Source: Symsagittifera roscoffensis
Lineage: Eukaryota; Xenacoelomorpha; Acoela; Convolutidae
Direction: 5' to 3'
NCBI RefSeq assembly: GCF_963678635.1
Contig: NC_087068.1
Location: 51,996,731 to 52,060,730, forward strand
Length of the DNA stretch: 64,000 nucleotides
Position numbers and translations under genes: made by a program. Each line of letters opens with the position of its first letter. The stretch's first letter is position 1. Of the stretch, positions 35,726-44,969 are shown piece after piece. Under the pieces are notes generated by a model. The model did not search any database. It saw only the letters and a list, made by a program, of their open reading frames with translations, and was not told where the DNA came from.

Positions 35726-36619
35726 TGTGCCAGTCGGTCATGTCTGGAGGTTTGACCTTGAGAAACACGTAATTTTGGAGTGAAGTTTTAATTTTGGAAA
35801 TTTCGAATGGAGCCTGTCATGCTCAGTTTTCTCGAACCAACTGAAAAGGCAAAAGTGAAAAATCAGAACGTCCGAATTAACAATAGCGGGAAACTACTCA
35901 AGAAAAAGGCAGGAAATTGCTATTCGCAATTTCTCGATACGAAATAATAAGAGGGTAGAGCTGTCTTATCCCGAAAACAGGAGAATAGAACACAGACTTG
36001 AGAAAGGACGATTATTCAAACGGAACAGAGTGAACACTCAATGGAAGAGAGGACAACTCAAGTGTCCCGATGGTTCATGCAGAAACTTTGATTCTTGAGA
36101 CAGAACTTACTTCTGTGGTTAAAACTAATTAGCATCAAACTTATTTAGTTGTATTATTTGATTCTCGAGCTGCTTATCTTTTAGTAACTCCTCATACTCA
36201 AGTGCATCGACATGTGAGTTCTCAATTTAAATTTCTCGACTGTATTTTATGACAGTTATGTTGAGATAAGGCGAGTTTTAGGTTGATCCATCTGAAATGG
36301 ATCAAAGTTCCACTGTCTAATAAAAAGTAACTAAGCGGATTGTTCCGACCCGGTTTTTAACGGCGTTCATGTATTTTGGGTATTTCGAGACCTAAGTATG
36401 GGACGTTTTTATTTCTAGAGTGGGGGGGGGGGGGGGTATTTTGGTAGTGGCCTTTAGGCTGTAACGGGTTCAAGTCTCATGTCGCAAGCGAACCGAATTG
36501 GCTCCGACCGTTCTTGAGGTAGAAAAACACAAGAGATAGTGTCCCTGACTCTTGAGCCAATGGTTATAGGGCCTATTTTTCTTAAGCCTCATGTGTGACT
36601 ACAGTAGACGAATGTTACA
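35726..36619 (+). repeat. 3' LTR of the giant element
   Basis: The 894-bp repeat matches 13976-14861. By eye the differences are about six substitutions, one deleted G near 36403, and a G-run near 36421 grown by several bases. It ends GTTACA followed directly by BEL RT sequence. Confidence 0.93.
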
Positions 36620-37037
36620 GACCCACCAATAAGGACTTATTTAAGGATGTGCCGTGAAACTTAGAAGCCCCATTAAGGACTCCACGCACCTTACCCGGCT
36701 TATTCGGATTTACGACGGGATGGTGCGGAAGACACCACTCGTGATTGGTACGCTTACGTGGATCATGCGGTTCGACGGTAACGACAACGCCTTTGCTATT
36801 GTAGTCTCTAATTGTGTCTGCGTATCTTTCGCGCAGTTCAGGGTCTTTACCTAACCTTCTCTCCAATGTTTTGAATTGGGCGAGTGACGAGTAATAGTTG
36901 TTTGGTAGACTGACATTACTATCAATCCAAAGCATAGGCACAATGTATCTTTCGCCATTGTGAACGGTTTCAGAATTTAGGATGGATGAAGCACCATAAG
37001 ATGGATGGACGGGCGTCGAGTTGTTTGAAAGCACCAT
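36620..37037 (-). pseudogene. pol: BEL/Pao RT, N-terminal part (5' of the nested insertion)
   Basis: The frame contains the BEL Pol segment between protease and RT palm (NGERYIVPMLWIDSN, QFKTLERRLGKD, HEWCLPHHPVVNPN) and the start of the RT fingers (KVRGVLNGASKFHGTSLN). It ends abruptly at the LTR of the giant element. The remaining RT, with YMDD, resumes at 13975. It overlaps the end of the protease frame because of a short local duplication (AAGCACCATAAG occurs twice at 36990-37043). Confidence 0.88.
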
Positions 37038-37766
37038 AAGATTCTAACTCGTACCAGGATTTTATCTTGTCGGTCAGAGAACAATCTTCAACAACACACT
37101 TGAAGCACGAAGAAGTAGAATTAACGGACGAAGGTAACGGACCACTTATGACCCAACCTATCGGTAGGCGAACGGAACCCGGTGAATTTTTATCATCTCC
37201 CAAGATGAACTCAATGGGTCTAACGCCGTGGTAGTAGTCTTGTCCTATAATAATTTCAACGTTCTCATAAGTTTTTTGAGTGGGCTTAATAGGTACTAAT
37301 TGTGGATAGTTATTCTGCAAATCAGCAATATTGATTAATTCGGAACCAATCCGAACTTTGTCTTTAACAAATGCACAGAGAGAAAATACGAAATCACTAC
37401 TATTCGGCTCGGAGGAAACTGTAAATTGACCCTCTGAGTCTCAACAACGGTGGTTGAGTTGAAACCACTAATTGACAAGTTAACGGGCTCCCCTACTAAG
37501 CCGAGACGGTTAACGAGTGACGAAGACACCCAGGAGTGAGTCGATGCACTATCACAAAGAACCAACGTCAGGAGACTGGTTACATCCGAGGATACCTCAA
37601 GTGTTGCAATTGGCAACAACCCTTTAGATGATTCAATGTCATGTACGTCAATAACAGCGGCATGGGTGGAAAGGTTTGTATTCTCCTTGGATTTGTTTGT
37701 TCCAGCCTTATTTGACACATTTAAATTTTCCTTCCGAAGAAATATTTTCTCGGCTCCATGGAGCAA
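36970..37766 (-). pseudogene. pol: BEL/Pao retropepsin region
   Basis: Two frames (37766-37335 and 37320-36970) cover a DUF1758-type aspartic protease. The first has LVLCDSASTHSWVS, where the catalytic Asp sits in DSAS, and NRLGL; the second has IIIGQDYYHGVRP and the FILGDD segment. A frame break near 37360-37380 separates them. In BEL elements this protease releases Gag and Pol products. Confidence 0.82.
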
Positions 37767-38140
37767 GACATTATGTGTGCTATCACACTCTGGCTTCGGG
37801 CACTTTTTAGCTCTAGAACATTGCCGGAAACTATGATTACCAGTGAGGCAAGCGAAGCAAAGTTTCTGTTCAGCTACGTATTTTGCTCCCTAAGAAGCAT
37901 TCTTTTCCTTGAAAACGGCACAGTTCCACAATTCGTGACTACCCTTAGACAAACCGCACGGCGGAAACTTAGACTTATCCTGAGCCTTACTAGTTACCTG
38001 GCTATTGGCTGCAAAAACTTTGGTTGTTTTTGGTTTAACTGGTTCCTCATTTTTGCCTTAGAGTTGGGTACACGTAATCTTTTATGCCCCTCGGCTTTCT
38101 CTTTCAACCAGTTATTAAAGTCTAAGAAGGTTGGTAGCTG
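37767..38140 (-). pseudogene. gag: BEL/Pao Gag zinc-knuckle region
   Basis: On the minus strand, between the DUF1759-like region and protease, the frame encodes a CCHC knuckle (CFACLTGNHSFRQC, at 37818-37859) followed by a Cys/His-rich segment (KCPKPECDSTHNVLLHG), as in BEL Gag. An in-frame TAG occurs upstream of the knuckle, near 37890. The frame passes directly into protease. Confidence 0.75.
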
Positions 38141-38815
38141 CTAATTATGCCTAACAGTATGCATTGACCAAGCTTCCTTACTAACAGCTTGGTTTAACAG
38201 GTTAACACTCTTTAGATCATCGTTGAATGACAGTGATTTGAAAACTGCTACGAGGCCAGATATGGCAGAGGAGAAACTAATGACATTTTCCGAATTGTGC
38301 ATCTTAAGTGGAGGAAAAGTATTCAGCTTATCAAGATGCGCACCAACAATGGCATGTGGTTGCCCAAACTTCCGTTGCAAGGTGGCCAGTGCATCCTTGT
38401 ACATAACGCCACTATAACTAAACTCCGCAATTGCGGTTTTTTCTTTGCCTGTGACGAGTTTTGTCAGCTTCGTATCATCGGTGAGAACAGCAGAATCAAC
38501 GGTGTACTTAAACTGACCAAACCATTTGTGCCAATTTAACGGGTTGCCGTCAAACTGGATTAACTTCCATTCAGGAAGATTATCTTTGCGGCTATGCATC
38601 AATAATTCCGCCAATTCACGAGCGGAGAGAGGTCAATCCGATGAACAACCCTGGTTCGGATAAGCAGAAGGCGGTGCGTAGTCTTCGTTGACTGGCTGAT
38701 AACCTGTATAAGTATAATTGACAAAATGCGGAACATGTTGCGGATGAACTGGCGGAGAATTGAAATACATAGTCACCAGTAGTATACGGGGCGGCGGTGT
38801 TACACGGAGGGACAA
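38141..38815 (-). pseudogene. gag: BEL/Pao Gag core (DUF1759-like)
   Basis: The main part (38614-38141) has the BEL Gag hallmark LPEWKLIQFDGNPLNWHKW, then KLTKLVTGKEK and ALATLQRKFGQP. The preceding Tyr/Pro-rich frame (38815-38633) is in the same phase and is separated only by a TGA at 38633-38635. The protein would form the particle core. It ends in TAA just after HTVRHN. Confidence 0.85.
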
Positions 38816-38826
38816 CAGTTGTCACA

Positions 38827-39800
38827 TTAGAAAAAATGTTTCCAGCATAAAAAACACTGAGCAGGCGTGACGGTTGGAGTAGTAGCTACCAGTCGCCATA
38901 AGTTTGCATCACTTGTGTAGTAATCGTTGATATTAGGTGACACAGTATGCGGTACAAAGGGAATATTATATTGCGTCTGAACTGGCGCTGCATGGCAATT
39001 AGGTGCCGAAAAGAAAACCGATGTTGGGTTTACTCCAGAAGATGAGAAGCCATCACCAGCAAATGCAGGTGACAAACAAACAGAACCAGAACCTGGTTGT
39101 GCCGGTAACATTGGGACAGGTAATGATTCCGGTTGCCCGATTGCAGAACCACCATTAGTTATGTTTGAACTCATGGTCTGTAAGGAACAGCAGACGGCGG
39201 TGGTAACCTATGTGCACTGGAATGCATATTGTTAACTGGGAATGAAACAGGTGGAACAGAAGCTTGCAATGGCAAAAGGATTGCACTGCCAAATTTAGGC
39301 TTAGCCCGATGTCCATGACTATGGATTCCAGGGTCACTCAATGCAGTGTGCTGATGGTTATGACTATAACTTGTGTTTGTTGCATGAGCGAGGTGTGCGG
39401 AAGGCGTCGGTTCTGACGAAATTGGTAAAGGAGTGAAGGCCAGCAAACCTGGCGCACTAACAACGTCAGGAGGTGCTTGTGAAATAACAGAGTTTACACA
39501 ATTAATAGTCCGATCGGTTGCTACTTTTGAAATAGGTTGATTTAATCCTGTCGAGTTACGTTCCACTACCTTCTCGCTAACCTCAGATGAACTGTCCACA
39601 AGTTCAAACGCTTTTACTTCCATTTCAATCAGTTGCTTTTTGTGACTTTCAGCCAATTGCTCTAGCTCCAGCTGACTTTGTTCAAACTTAAGACGGTTCT
39701 CTTGCTCTTTAAGTCTTATAGATACCTGATACTGCTTTTCCAGCTCCTCGTGGCGTCGTTTTATCAAAGCTAACTCATGCCGTTTTTCACTTGATGACAT
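38827..39800 (-). pseudogene. gag: BEL Gag N-terminal coiled-coil and Pro/Ser/His-rich region
   Basis: Two overlapping frames. 39800-39171 starts MSSSEKRHELALIKRRHEEL and is a strong coiled coil (EKQYQVSIRLKEQENRLKFE) followed by a Ser/His/Pro-rich tail. 39174-38827 is Pro/Ser/Asn-rich and in another frame. BEL Gag proteins commonly have such an N-terminal coiled coil. The frame change at 39171-39174 indicates decay. Confidence 0.65.
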
Positions 39801-39903
39801 AGTGTGAACAGTCGAGGTATGACAAGATGAAGCAGATTTGTCAGACTTATGTGAGTCACGTTTTCTTCTTTCCTTAGACTTATTGGAGACCTTAGACCTA
39901 TTT

Positions 39904-40347
39904 TCAGATACTCATGCTTCCGAGTCTCTTGTTTTGCGAGCGTGAGGATGTTTGAGTCCTAGTTTGTTGCAAAGATCCCTTGCTCCCTGTAATGCCGGCT
40001 GCTGAAAATGGCGAAGGTTCAAGGCTCATCTTGTAACTCTGAGCTTCATGCATTACTTTATCCTTCATTACGGTTACTTTCTTAAGCCAAAGGTCTTGCT
40101 GAACAACAATTTTTTCAGGGTTTTCCGTTTTTCCCGCTAACCTAATTAATTGCTCAATGACGTCGAAAGCTTTTTCCAGAGCAATTTTACATTTGTAAAC
40201 AGCAATATCAATTTTTGTGGTGCGACTATTATTCTCAATGTACTCAAGTAATAATGAGTGACCTTTAAGCAGCTCATTTTCTAGATTTAGACGAATTTCA
40301 AATAACTTGCGTATCTTACTTTGGAATTTTTTGACCATGTTCTCCAC
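39904..40347 (-). pseudogene. gag: First frame of BEL gag
   Basis: A 147-codon ATG-started frame (MENMVKKFQSKIRKLFEI) is helical and basic, with segments EKAFDVIEQLIRLAGKTENP and VTVMKDKVMHEAQ. It lies directly upstream of the coiled-coil gag frame in another phase. It resembles the extreme N-terminal helical segment of BEL Gag. The start is the first ATG after the leader. It ends in TGA. Confidence 0.6.
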
Positions 40348-40581
40348 AAATTGACAATGTTTTACGGATGCTCACCAAAGAGAAAACAATTAATAAAATG
40401 AGATACTGTTTTGATACATTGTTAAATTTGCATTAATATATCAACATTAGTTTACAAAATGAGGGAACTTGACGTCTCAAAGCTTCTGCCTGAAGCCTAT
40501 TTTTATAGCTTTCCGAGCTTTGAGTGGTAAGCGGCTCCGCTTCTTACGAGTCTTAAGGATGTTAAGATTAGCGCTATAACG

Positions 40582-41076
40582 CTATAGAAGGAGGAGAGTC
40601 TTTAACTCAAGGGAAGGAGGCTGGTGAGACTCTTTGTAATTCTCAATTAGTACCTGGTCTTTAGCCTTACGCTTAGAGATAAAGTCTTTGACAACGATCA
40701 GAACGAGAATACCTGTTGAAACTAAACTTTCCTGTATATCCTCGGTTCCGTTCCGTCTACAGTATACGATCGCACAAATGTTTGTCTTATACCTTAATAA
40801 CAAATTGACAAGTTGCTCACTACTCAGCTTGCGGTTATTGTTGCTGCGGTGCCTACTTATCGAGATATTAATGGCGTCGTGCCAAATTACAAAGTCGTTT
40901 TGGTGAGATAAGTAGTGATGAAGGTAGTACTGTATCGTTTTCTGGGAGTCCCTAGCGTTAAAGTTCAAACTTAAACCTGGCTTTGTAAAGCAAGTATCTT
41001 TGACGCGTTTCTAGGACGGAGCTGGAAGTTTTCGGAGCTCGTGATCCAAGGAACTAGCTCCTAGAATGAATACCAT
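40582..41076 (-). pseudogene. BEL accessory SGNH-like reading frame between LTR and gag
   Basis: From an ATG at 41076 the minus-strand frame runs through one TAG (41011-41013) to 40582. It shows an ordered set of motifs: FILGASSLDHEL, DTCFTKPGLSL, NDFVIWHDAINISISRHRS, ICAIVYCRRNGTEDI, and KDFISKRKAKD. The strand-loop pattern (ILGAS early, VIWHD at about 80 residues) resembles an SGNH/GDSL fold whose Ser/Gly and Asn blocks are altered, so catalysis is doubtful. The stretch after the stop is 128+ codons open. BEL elements do not usually carry an ORF before gag. The assignment is by pattern only. Confidence 0.5.
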
Positions 41077-42411
41077 ACACTTAGGGGACCTATGCGACGG
41101 CTTCGTTACGCTTAACTGTCAATGGGGTTGGAAAATTAAGTAGGTCGGTTGAACTCCAACAACACACACGGAGTAAACCTGAGGATGAAAGAATTCAACT
41201 TAACTCACTTAATACCACCGTACCTGACCACTTAACATTACTGTCACGCAACGAAATCAATAATCGGACGGGCTGAAACTGCTTTGATTTTCTTGAAGCG
41301 AACTGGCTTTCAGTTTCACCAATGGTGGGTGGGGGATCAGGCAAATTGGTTAAGTTCCAACAACACACGGGGAAAAAACCTGAGGATGAGTAAACTCAAC
41401 TTAATTTGCCTGATATTTCGATACCAGACCACTTACCATAAGACTGGTGTCATAATACATTACAGTTTTGCAGAATTCTGGAGACGTTTTGAGGACAGCA
41501 GGATTGAGTGATAAACCAATCCAAAAAACTAGTCCAGTACCTCTTGTCTATGTTCCGATTTCACGGATTATTATTCCGTTCACAAATATTCAAAAAACTT
41601 TGGTATCGAGAAAAACGTCAATCAGTTCGTCGATGTACCGAGTGTAAGATATTTCAGTTCAACGGAACTGTCCAAAAATTTTGGGTATTGAGAAACAATA
41701 CCGGTTGCTAGCTTGCGGAAATTTTTTTTAACATATATGACATTGTATATAATTTTATAGCACGAATGGAGAGTTTTAAAAGCTTAGAACGTTCTTACAA
41801 TTGGAGGCTGGTGACACCGGTTCCGGGTTGTAAAAATTTTCACTCTCACGAGTCTGACCCACTGCAACCCTATCAGCAACACTCCTATCAGCAACACTCC
41901 TGTCAGCAACAATCCTCTCAGCAACACTCCTATCGGCAACACTCCTGTCAGCAACACTCCTATCAGCAACACTCCAATCAGCAACACTCCTATCAGCAAC
42001 ACTCCTGTCAGCAACACTCCTGTCAGCAACACTTCTGTCAGCAACACTCCTGTCAGCAACACTCCTATCAGCAACACTCCTGTCAGCAACACTCCTCCTT
42101 TTCAGAATCTTCTAGAATTGGTGTCGATGCAAAGTCAGAAACGATTGCAATTGCTTCTAACAATGAAATATCGCCTCCAATTTTCAAATCCTCGGAAAAT
42201 GGGCGGTGTAATTTTCCGAAAAAATCAGCCTTAAAACTCCAACTCAGCGTTGGCTGGAGTCTGATCCAAATCGGTGTTCAATTGCACTTCCTTAAAGTTC
42301 AGTTAAAATGTTTCATAGACGTTGTCCGTTTGAGGTTTGATTCTTCTAGCAAAGTTGGAGAAAACATCGAGTGGAAATAGCTTCTCAAACTTGAATTTGA
42401 TAGTCGAAAGG
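41077..42411 (-). other. BEL leader region with repeats
   Basis: It contains a diverged direct repeat of about 100-180 bases (around 41130-41230 and 41330-41450, sharing CCAACAACACAC and AACCTGAGGATGA) and the 15-bp array at 41866-42091. Plus-strand open frames here follow the repeats. Confidence 0.5.
41866..42091. repeat. 15-bp tandem repeat, about 15 copies
   Basis: The unit is CAGCAACACTCCTRT with variants. The plus strand encodes a Gln/His/Ser-rich repeat and the minus strand a Leu/Gly/Val-rich one, both because 15 is a multiple of three. It lies in the BEL leader. No CRISPR-like spacers are present. Confidence 0.9.
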
Positions 42412-42428
42412 TCCCTTGTGGGGTGCCA
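42411..42428 (-). promoter_or_regulatory. BEL primer-binding site
   Basis: On the minus strand TGGCACCCCACAAGGGAC starts three bases after the 5' LTR end. A TGG start and this spacing fit a tRNA 3'-end complement. The tRNA is not assigned. Confidence 0.6.
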
Positions 42429-42709
42429 AAATGTGCGCTCAGTCTCCGTAAACTAAATAAAACGGCTCGGAAAATAATGTTTTAACTCGTATTCTCGGCA
42501 TTACGGACATTCATCGTCATTAATTTATAAATAAGCCAAAACCTTGGCGCAAGCTAGCCACAAGAACCGGTCGGTAATGTCATTGAGACAAATTGCTCTT
42601 TTTGGCAGTCAGCCTTGCCTTAATCAAGGCTGAACCGAATTAGAACCAAAAAACAGTTACAAACGGTCAAATGGGGCTATAGCCCCTCGGGTCTACATGT
42701 TTTAAGATC

Positions 42710-42782
42710 TGCGTATGGCGGGACTCGAACCCGGTTGACCGGCGTGAGAGACTTGTCTCTATGCCGCTCGGCCAACTAAGGC
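42710..42782 (-). other. tRNA-like Pol III module, inner copy
   Basis: A box TGGCCGAGCGG at 42764-42774 and B box GGTTCGAGTCC at 42721-42731, both intact on the minus strand. A CCGG-TCAA-CCGG hairpin lies where a variable arm would be. Acceptor ends do not pair. Confidence 0.7.
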
Positions 42783-42861
42783 TGAACCGAATTAGAACCA
42801 AAAAAACAGTTAAAACGGTCAAATGGGGCTATAGCCCCTCGTGTCTACATGTTTGAAGGTC

Positions 42862-42934
42862 TGCGTATGGGAGGACTCGAACCCTGTTGACCGGCGTGAG
42901 AGACTTGTCTTTATGCCTCTCGGCCAACTGTGCT
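42862..42934 (-). other. tRNA-like Pol III module, outer copy
   Basis: B box GGTTCGAGTCC is intact (42873-42883). The A box (42916-42926) has one mismatch, TGGCCGAGAGG. The rest matches the inner copy. Confidence 0.65.
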
Positions 42935-42996
42935 TATTTTTATTCATTTATTTTCTTGTTTTATATGCATCTATACTCTACATTTGCGTTGCAACA

Positions 42997-43001
42997 AGAA
43001 C
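42997..43001. repeat. BEL target-site duplication, right
   Basis: AGAAC, identical to 10740-10744. Confidence 0.8.
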
Positions 43002-44445
43002 TAAGAAAAAAAAATTTTGTTTGATGACGTAAGCAGGTTTTGGCTGCTAAATTTCGTGTTTGTTGTCAAGTATTGCTTCTAAAAAAACGTTAACAAAGGA
43101 CATATTTGTAAGGACTTTGAAAAACAATAATGATACTGAATTTTGCAAAATTTTGAAAAACGTCGTCGATACAGAATTTTGTTCAAAAAAAATAAATTTC
43201 TGCTTTTTCGGTTTTTTCGATGAAAACAAATCTGGTTTTTTCGATGAAAATTAGATGTTTGTCGGCCACTCGATAAGCGTTTTCATCTTTCTAAAGAGAT
43301 AAAACGCAATACACCCAGCATCCGAATGGTAGTAAACATGGTCAGCGACAATAACTTGACACGAACAACAACCGATCTTTTGTCGACGATTGCTGACGAC
43401 GTGAAATTCGGAGCTCAGAACAGTCCCTTTTCCTGTAGAAAATTACAGTATATCCGGAGAATTAAGTATTTTAAGTCAACAACTAACGGCAAATTCATCT
43501 TTAACAGAGGTCGGCCATTACGCCGCTTTCTTCTCGAGGAGAGAAGCGCTTGTTTTGGACTACAACCAAGTTCTATGAGTTCGAATTTCCTTCAAAAATC
43601 TAAAATAGCATCCTAAACGAAAGCGAACCTCGCTGATTACTATTTTAGACCATTTTATTAACGGTTCCTAGGGTTCTTTGAACAGTAGGGCGTTTCTGAT
43701 CCTTTTTTTGGCCACAAGAGTCAAGCCGGAGAAGTCGTATATTCCATTGACATTAGCTTCGTCCGTTTTTGTAATGAAACAGAAAACAACTCAAGTTTCT
43801 TAAATATTTACGTGAAACGCACGTTTTTGCATATCCCAGGTCTTCCCCCACCATATTTCTGCACAAAAATATGCTCTGAATTGAAGAATACCCAGAAAAA
43901 AATCCAAAAAAAAATATGAAAGTCGAAAGCAAACAAATGAAGATTCATTTCTGCCTGAACACTGCTCGATTGAGAGAAACAGAAAAAATTATTTTCAAAA
44001 AAATTTTCTTTCTTAGTTGAATCCCCCTGAACGCCTATAAGAAGTGCAAAATGATGTTTTTTTTTTCGTCTGGGTAACGTCAGAGCAGAATCAATTTGGG
44101 AATGGAAAACCTTAGCAGAGAAAACCTTAGCAGATTGTCCCAAAACTATTATACCCATAGCTAGGGGTGAACGGTTCGCTCAAAAGAATTTCGGTTCAGT
44201 TCGGTTTTTGTTGAATTCGATTTGGTTTTTCTGATGTGATTCCAATTTATATACTTTAATTAGCTAATGATTACGTAACCATTCTAACACGTCACTTACA
44301 TATGTCCTGCACTGTTTCAACCTCTCCGGTGGAGAGAATGCTCTCTTCACTTTTTAATGTTTTAACTTTAGACTAATTAACTTTTATTCTTTTATTCTTT
44401 TAATTGTACAAAAAAAATTTCGCTGCAACAAAGTAACATTTTATC
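43002..44445. other. AT-rich interval between BEL and the decayed Gypsy element
   Basis: No gene is supported. The frame at 43326-43616 lacks exon signals. The last 200 bases before 44446 could include a decayed Gypsy LTR or leader, but no matching second LTR is visible in the window. Confidence 0.4.
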
Positions 44446-44960
44446 ATGGCGCAGTCAAATAACAAATCTAACGTGAGAGGAATACCTCCATTTTGGCAAA
44501 ACCATACGGTGGACCCACCAATCCCTTGGGAAGATTAGAGCGAACTCTTTCATTAACCAATCATCGCAAAAGAAAACGTAGACATCAAAAATCTACTGAA
44601 TCCTTTGGAAAGACATCACCCTCAGCCAACAACATTGAAAAATCAGACAGAAAACGAATCGGAAAGCCAAAAAAAAGCTAGGAAAGAAAGAAACATTCAA
44701 GAACAAAGACGATGAGGAAACGGCATCTATTAAATCAGAAACTAAGAAAATTAACGAAATGAGAATAGAAGCAGCCGACAAGAAATTACGTTCGATCCTC
44801 TACTTAGTCCTAGCAAACGAGGGAAAATTAATTGTCGCAGAAAAGTTCACAAAGATAAAAGTCCTACAAAATTCATTCAAAGAGTTTTGGGAACATTTAG
44901 CTACCGCTTTTGTCAGGAAAACGAACGTCACATTTTGAAGGCACAAAAATTTAAACCGGA
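44446..44960 (+). pseudogene. gag: Decayed Gypsy gag, N-terminal part
   Basis: It starts ATG (MAQSNNKSNVRGIPPFW) and is soon broken by TAG, TAA and TGA codons, with recognisable Gag segments in successive frames (NLLNPLERHHPQPTTL, KEFWEHLATAFVRKTNVTF). The coding trace ends near 44960, where repeat DNA begins. It resumes at 49753 with LEQFWG, so the gene is split by about 4.8 kb of noncoding repeats. Confidence 0.68.
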
Positions 44961-44969
44961 TACGTTTAT

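Larger units (their letters stand above)
13976..36619 (+). mobile_element. Giant (22.6-kb) Ty3/Gypsy-type LTR retrotransposon with accessory genes
   Basis: Near-identical LTRs at 13976-14861 and 35726-36619 start TGTGCCAG and end GTTACA. Between them lie a 2.4-kb leader, Gag-protease, RT, RNase H, integrase, a macro-like Pol extension, and about 9 kb of further ORFs, all on the plus strand. No internal LTR or second set of retroelement genes is visible, so the accessory ORFs belong to this unit. The insertion disrupts BEL RT. A clean target duplication is not seen: GGAT precedes it and GACC follows. The LTRs differ by about six substitutions, one single-base indel and a G-run length change, so insertion was recent. 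Pol and accessory frames nevertheless have several breaks. Confidence 0.93.
10745..42996 (-). mobile_element. BEL/Pao LTR retrotransposon split by a nested giant Gypsy-type element
   Basis: Direct repeats at 10745-11153 and 42432-42996 bound the unit. Exact AGAAC duplications lie outside them at 10740-10744 and 42997-43001, giving the 5-bp target duplication usual for LTR elements. Read on the minus strand the order is 5' LTR, primer-binding site, leader, gag with a DUF1759-type segment and zinc knuckle, retropepsin, RT, RNase H, integrase, polypurine tract, 3' LTR. This is the BEL/Pao order. Without the 22,644-bp insertion at 13976-36619 the element is about 9.6 kb. Coding regions contain several frame breaks and stops, and LTRs differ by about 4% by eye, so this is an old defective copy. 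Confidence 0.93.
42432..42996 (-). repeat. BEL 5' LTR with duplicated tRNA-like module
   Basis: Minus-strand start TGTTGCAACGCAAATG at 42996, end GCGCACA at 42432. It is longer than the other LTR because a 152-bp block (about 42629-42780 and 42781-42930), containing the GGGGCTATAGCCCC palindrome and the tRNA-like module, is present twice. Confidence 0.9.

Noticed and set aside
41866-42091. Possible CRISPR-like array
   Set aside because: The 15-bp units are contiguous with no unique spacers, and the genome is eukaryotic.
41766-42380. Gln/His/Ser-repeat protein on the plus strand, and a Leu/Val/Gly-repeat protein on the minus strand
   Set aside because: Both follow from the 15-bp tandem repeat in the BEL leader. 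Neither fits the element's gene order.
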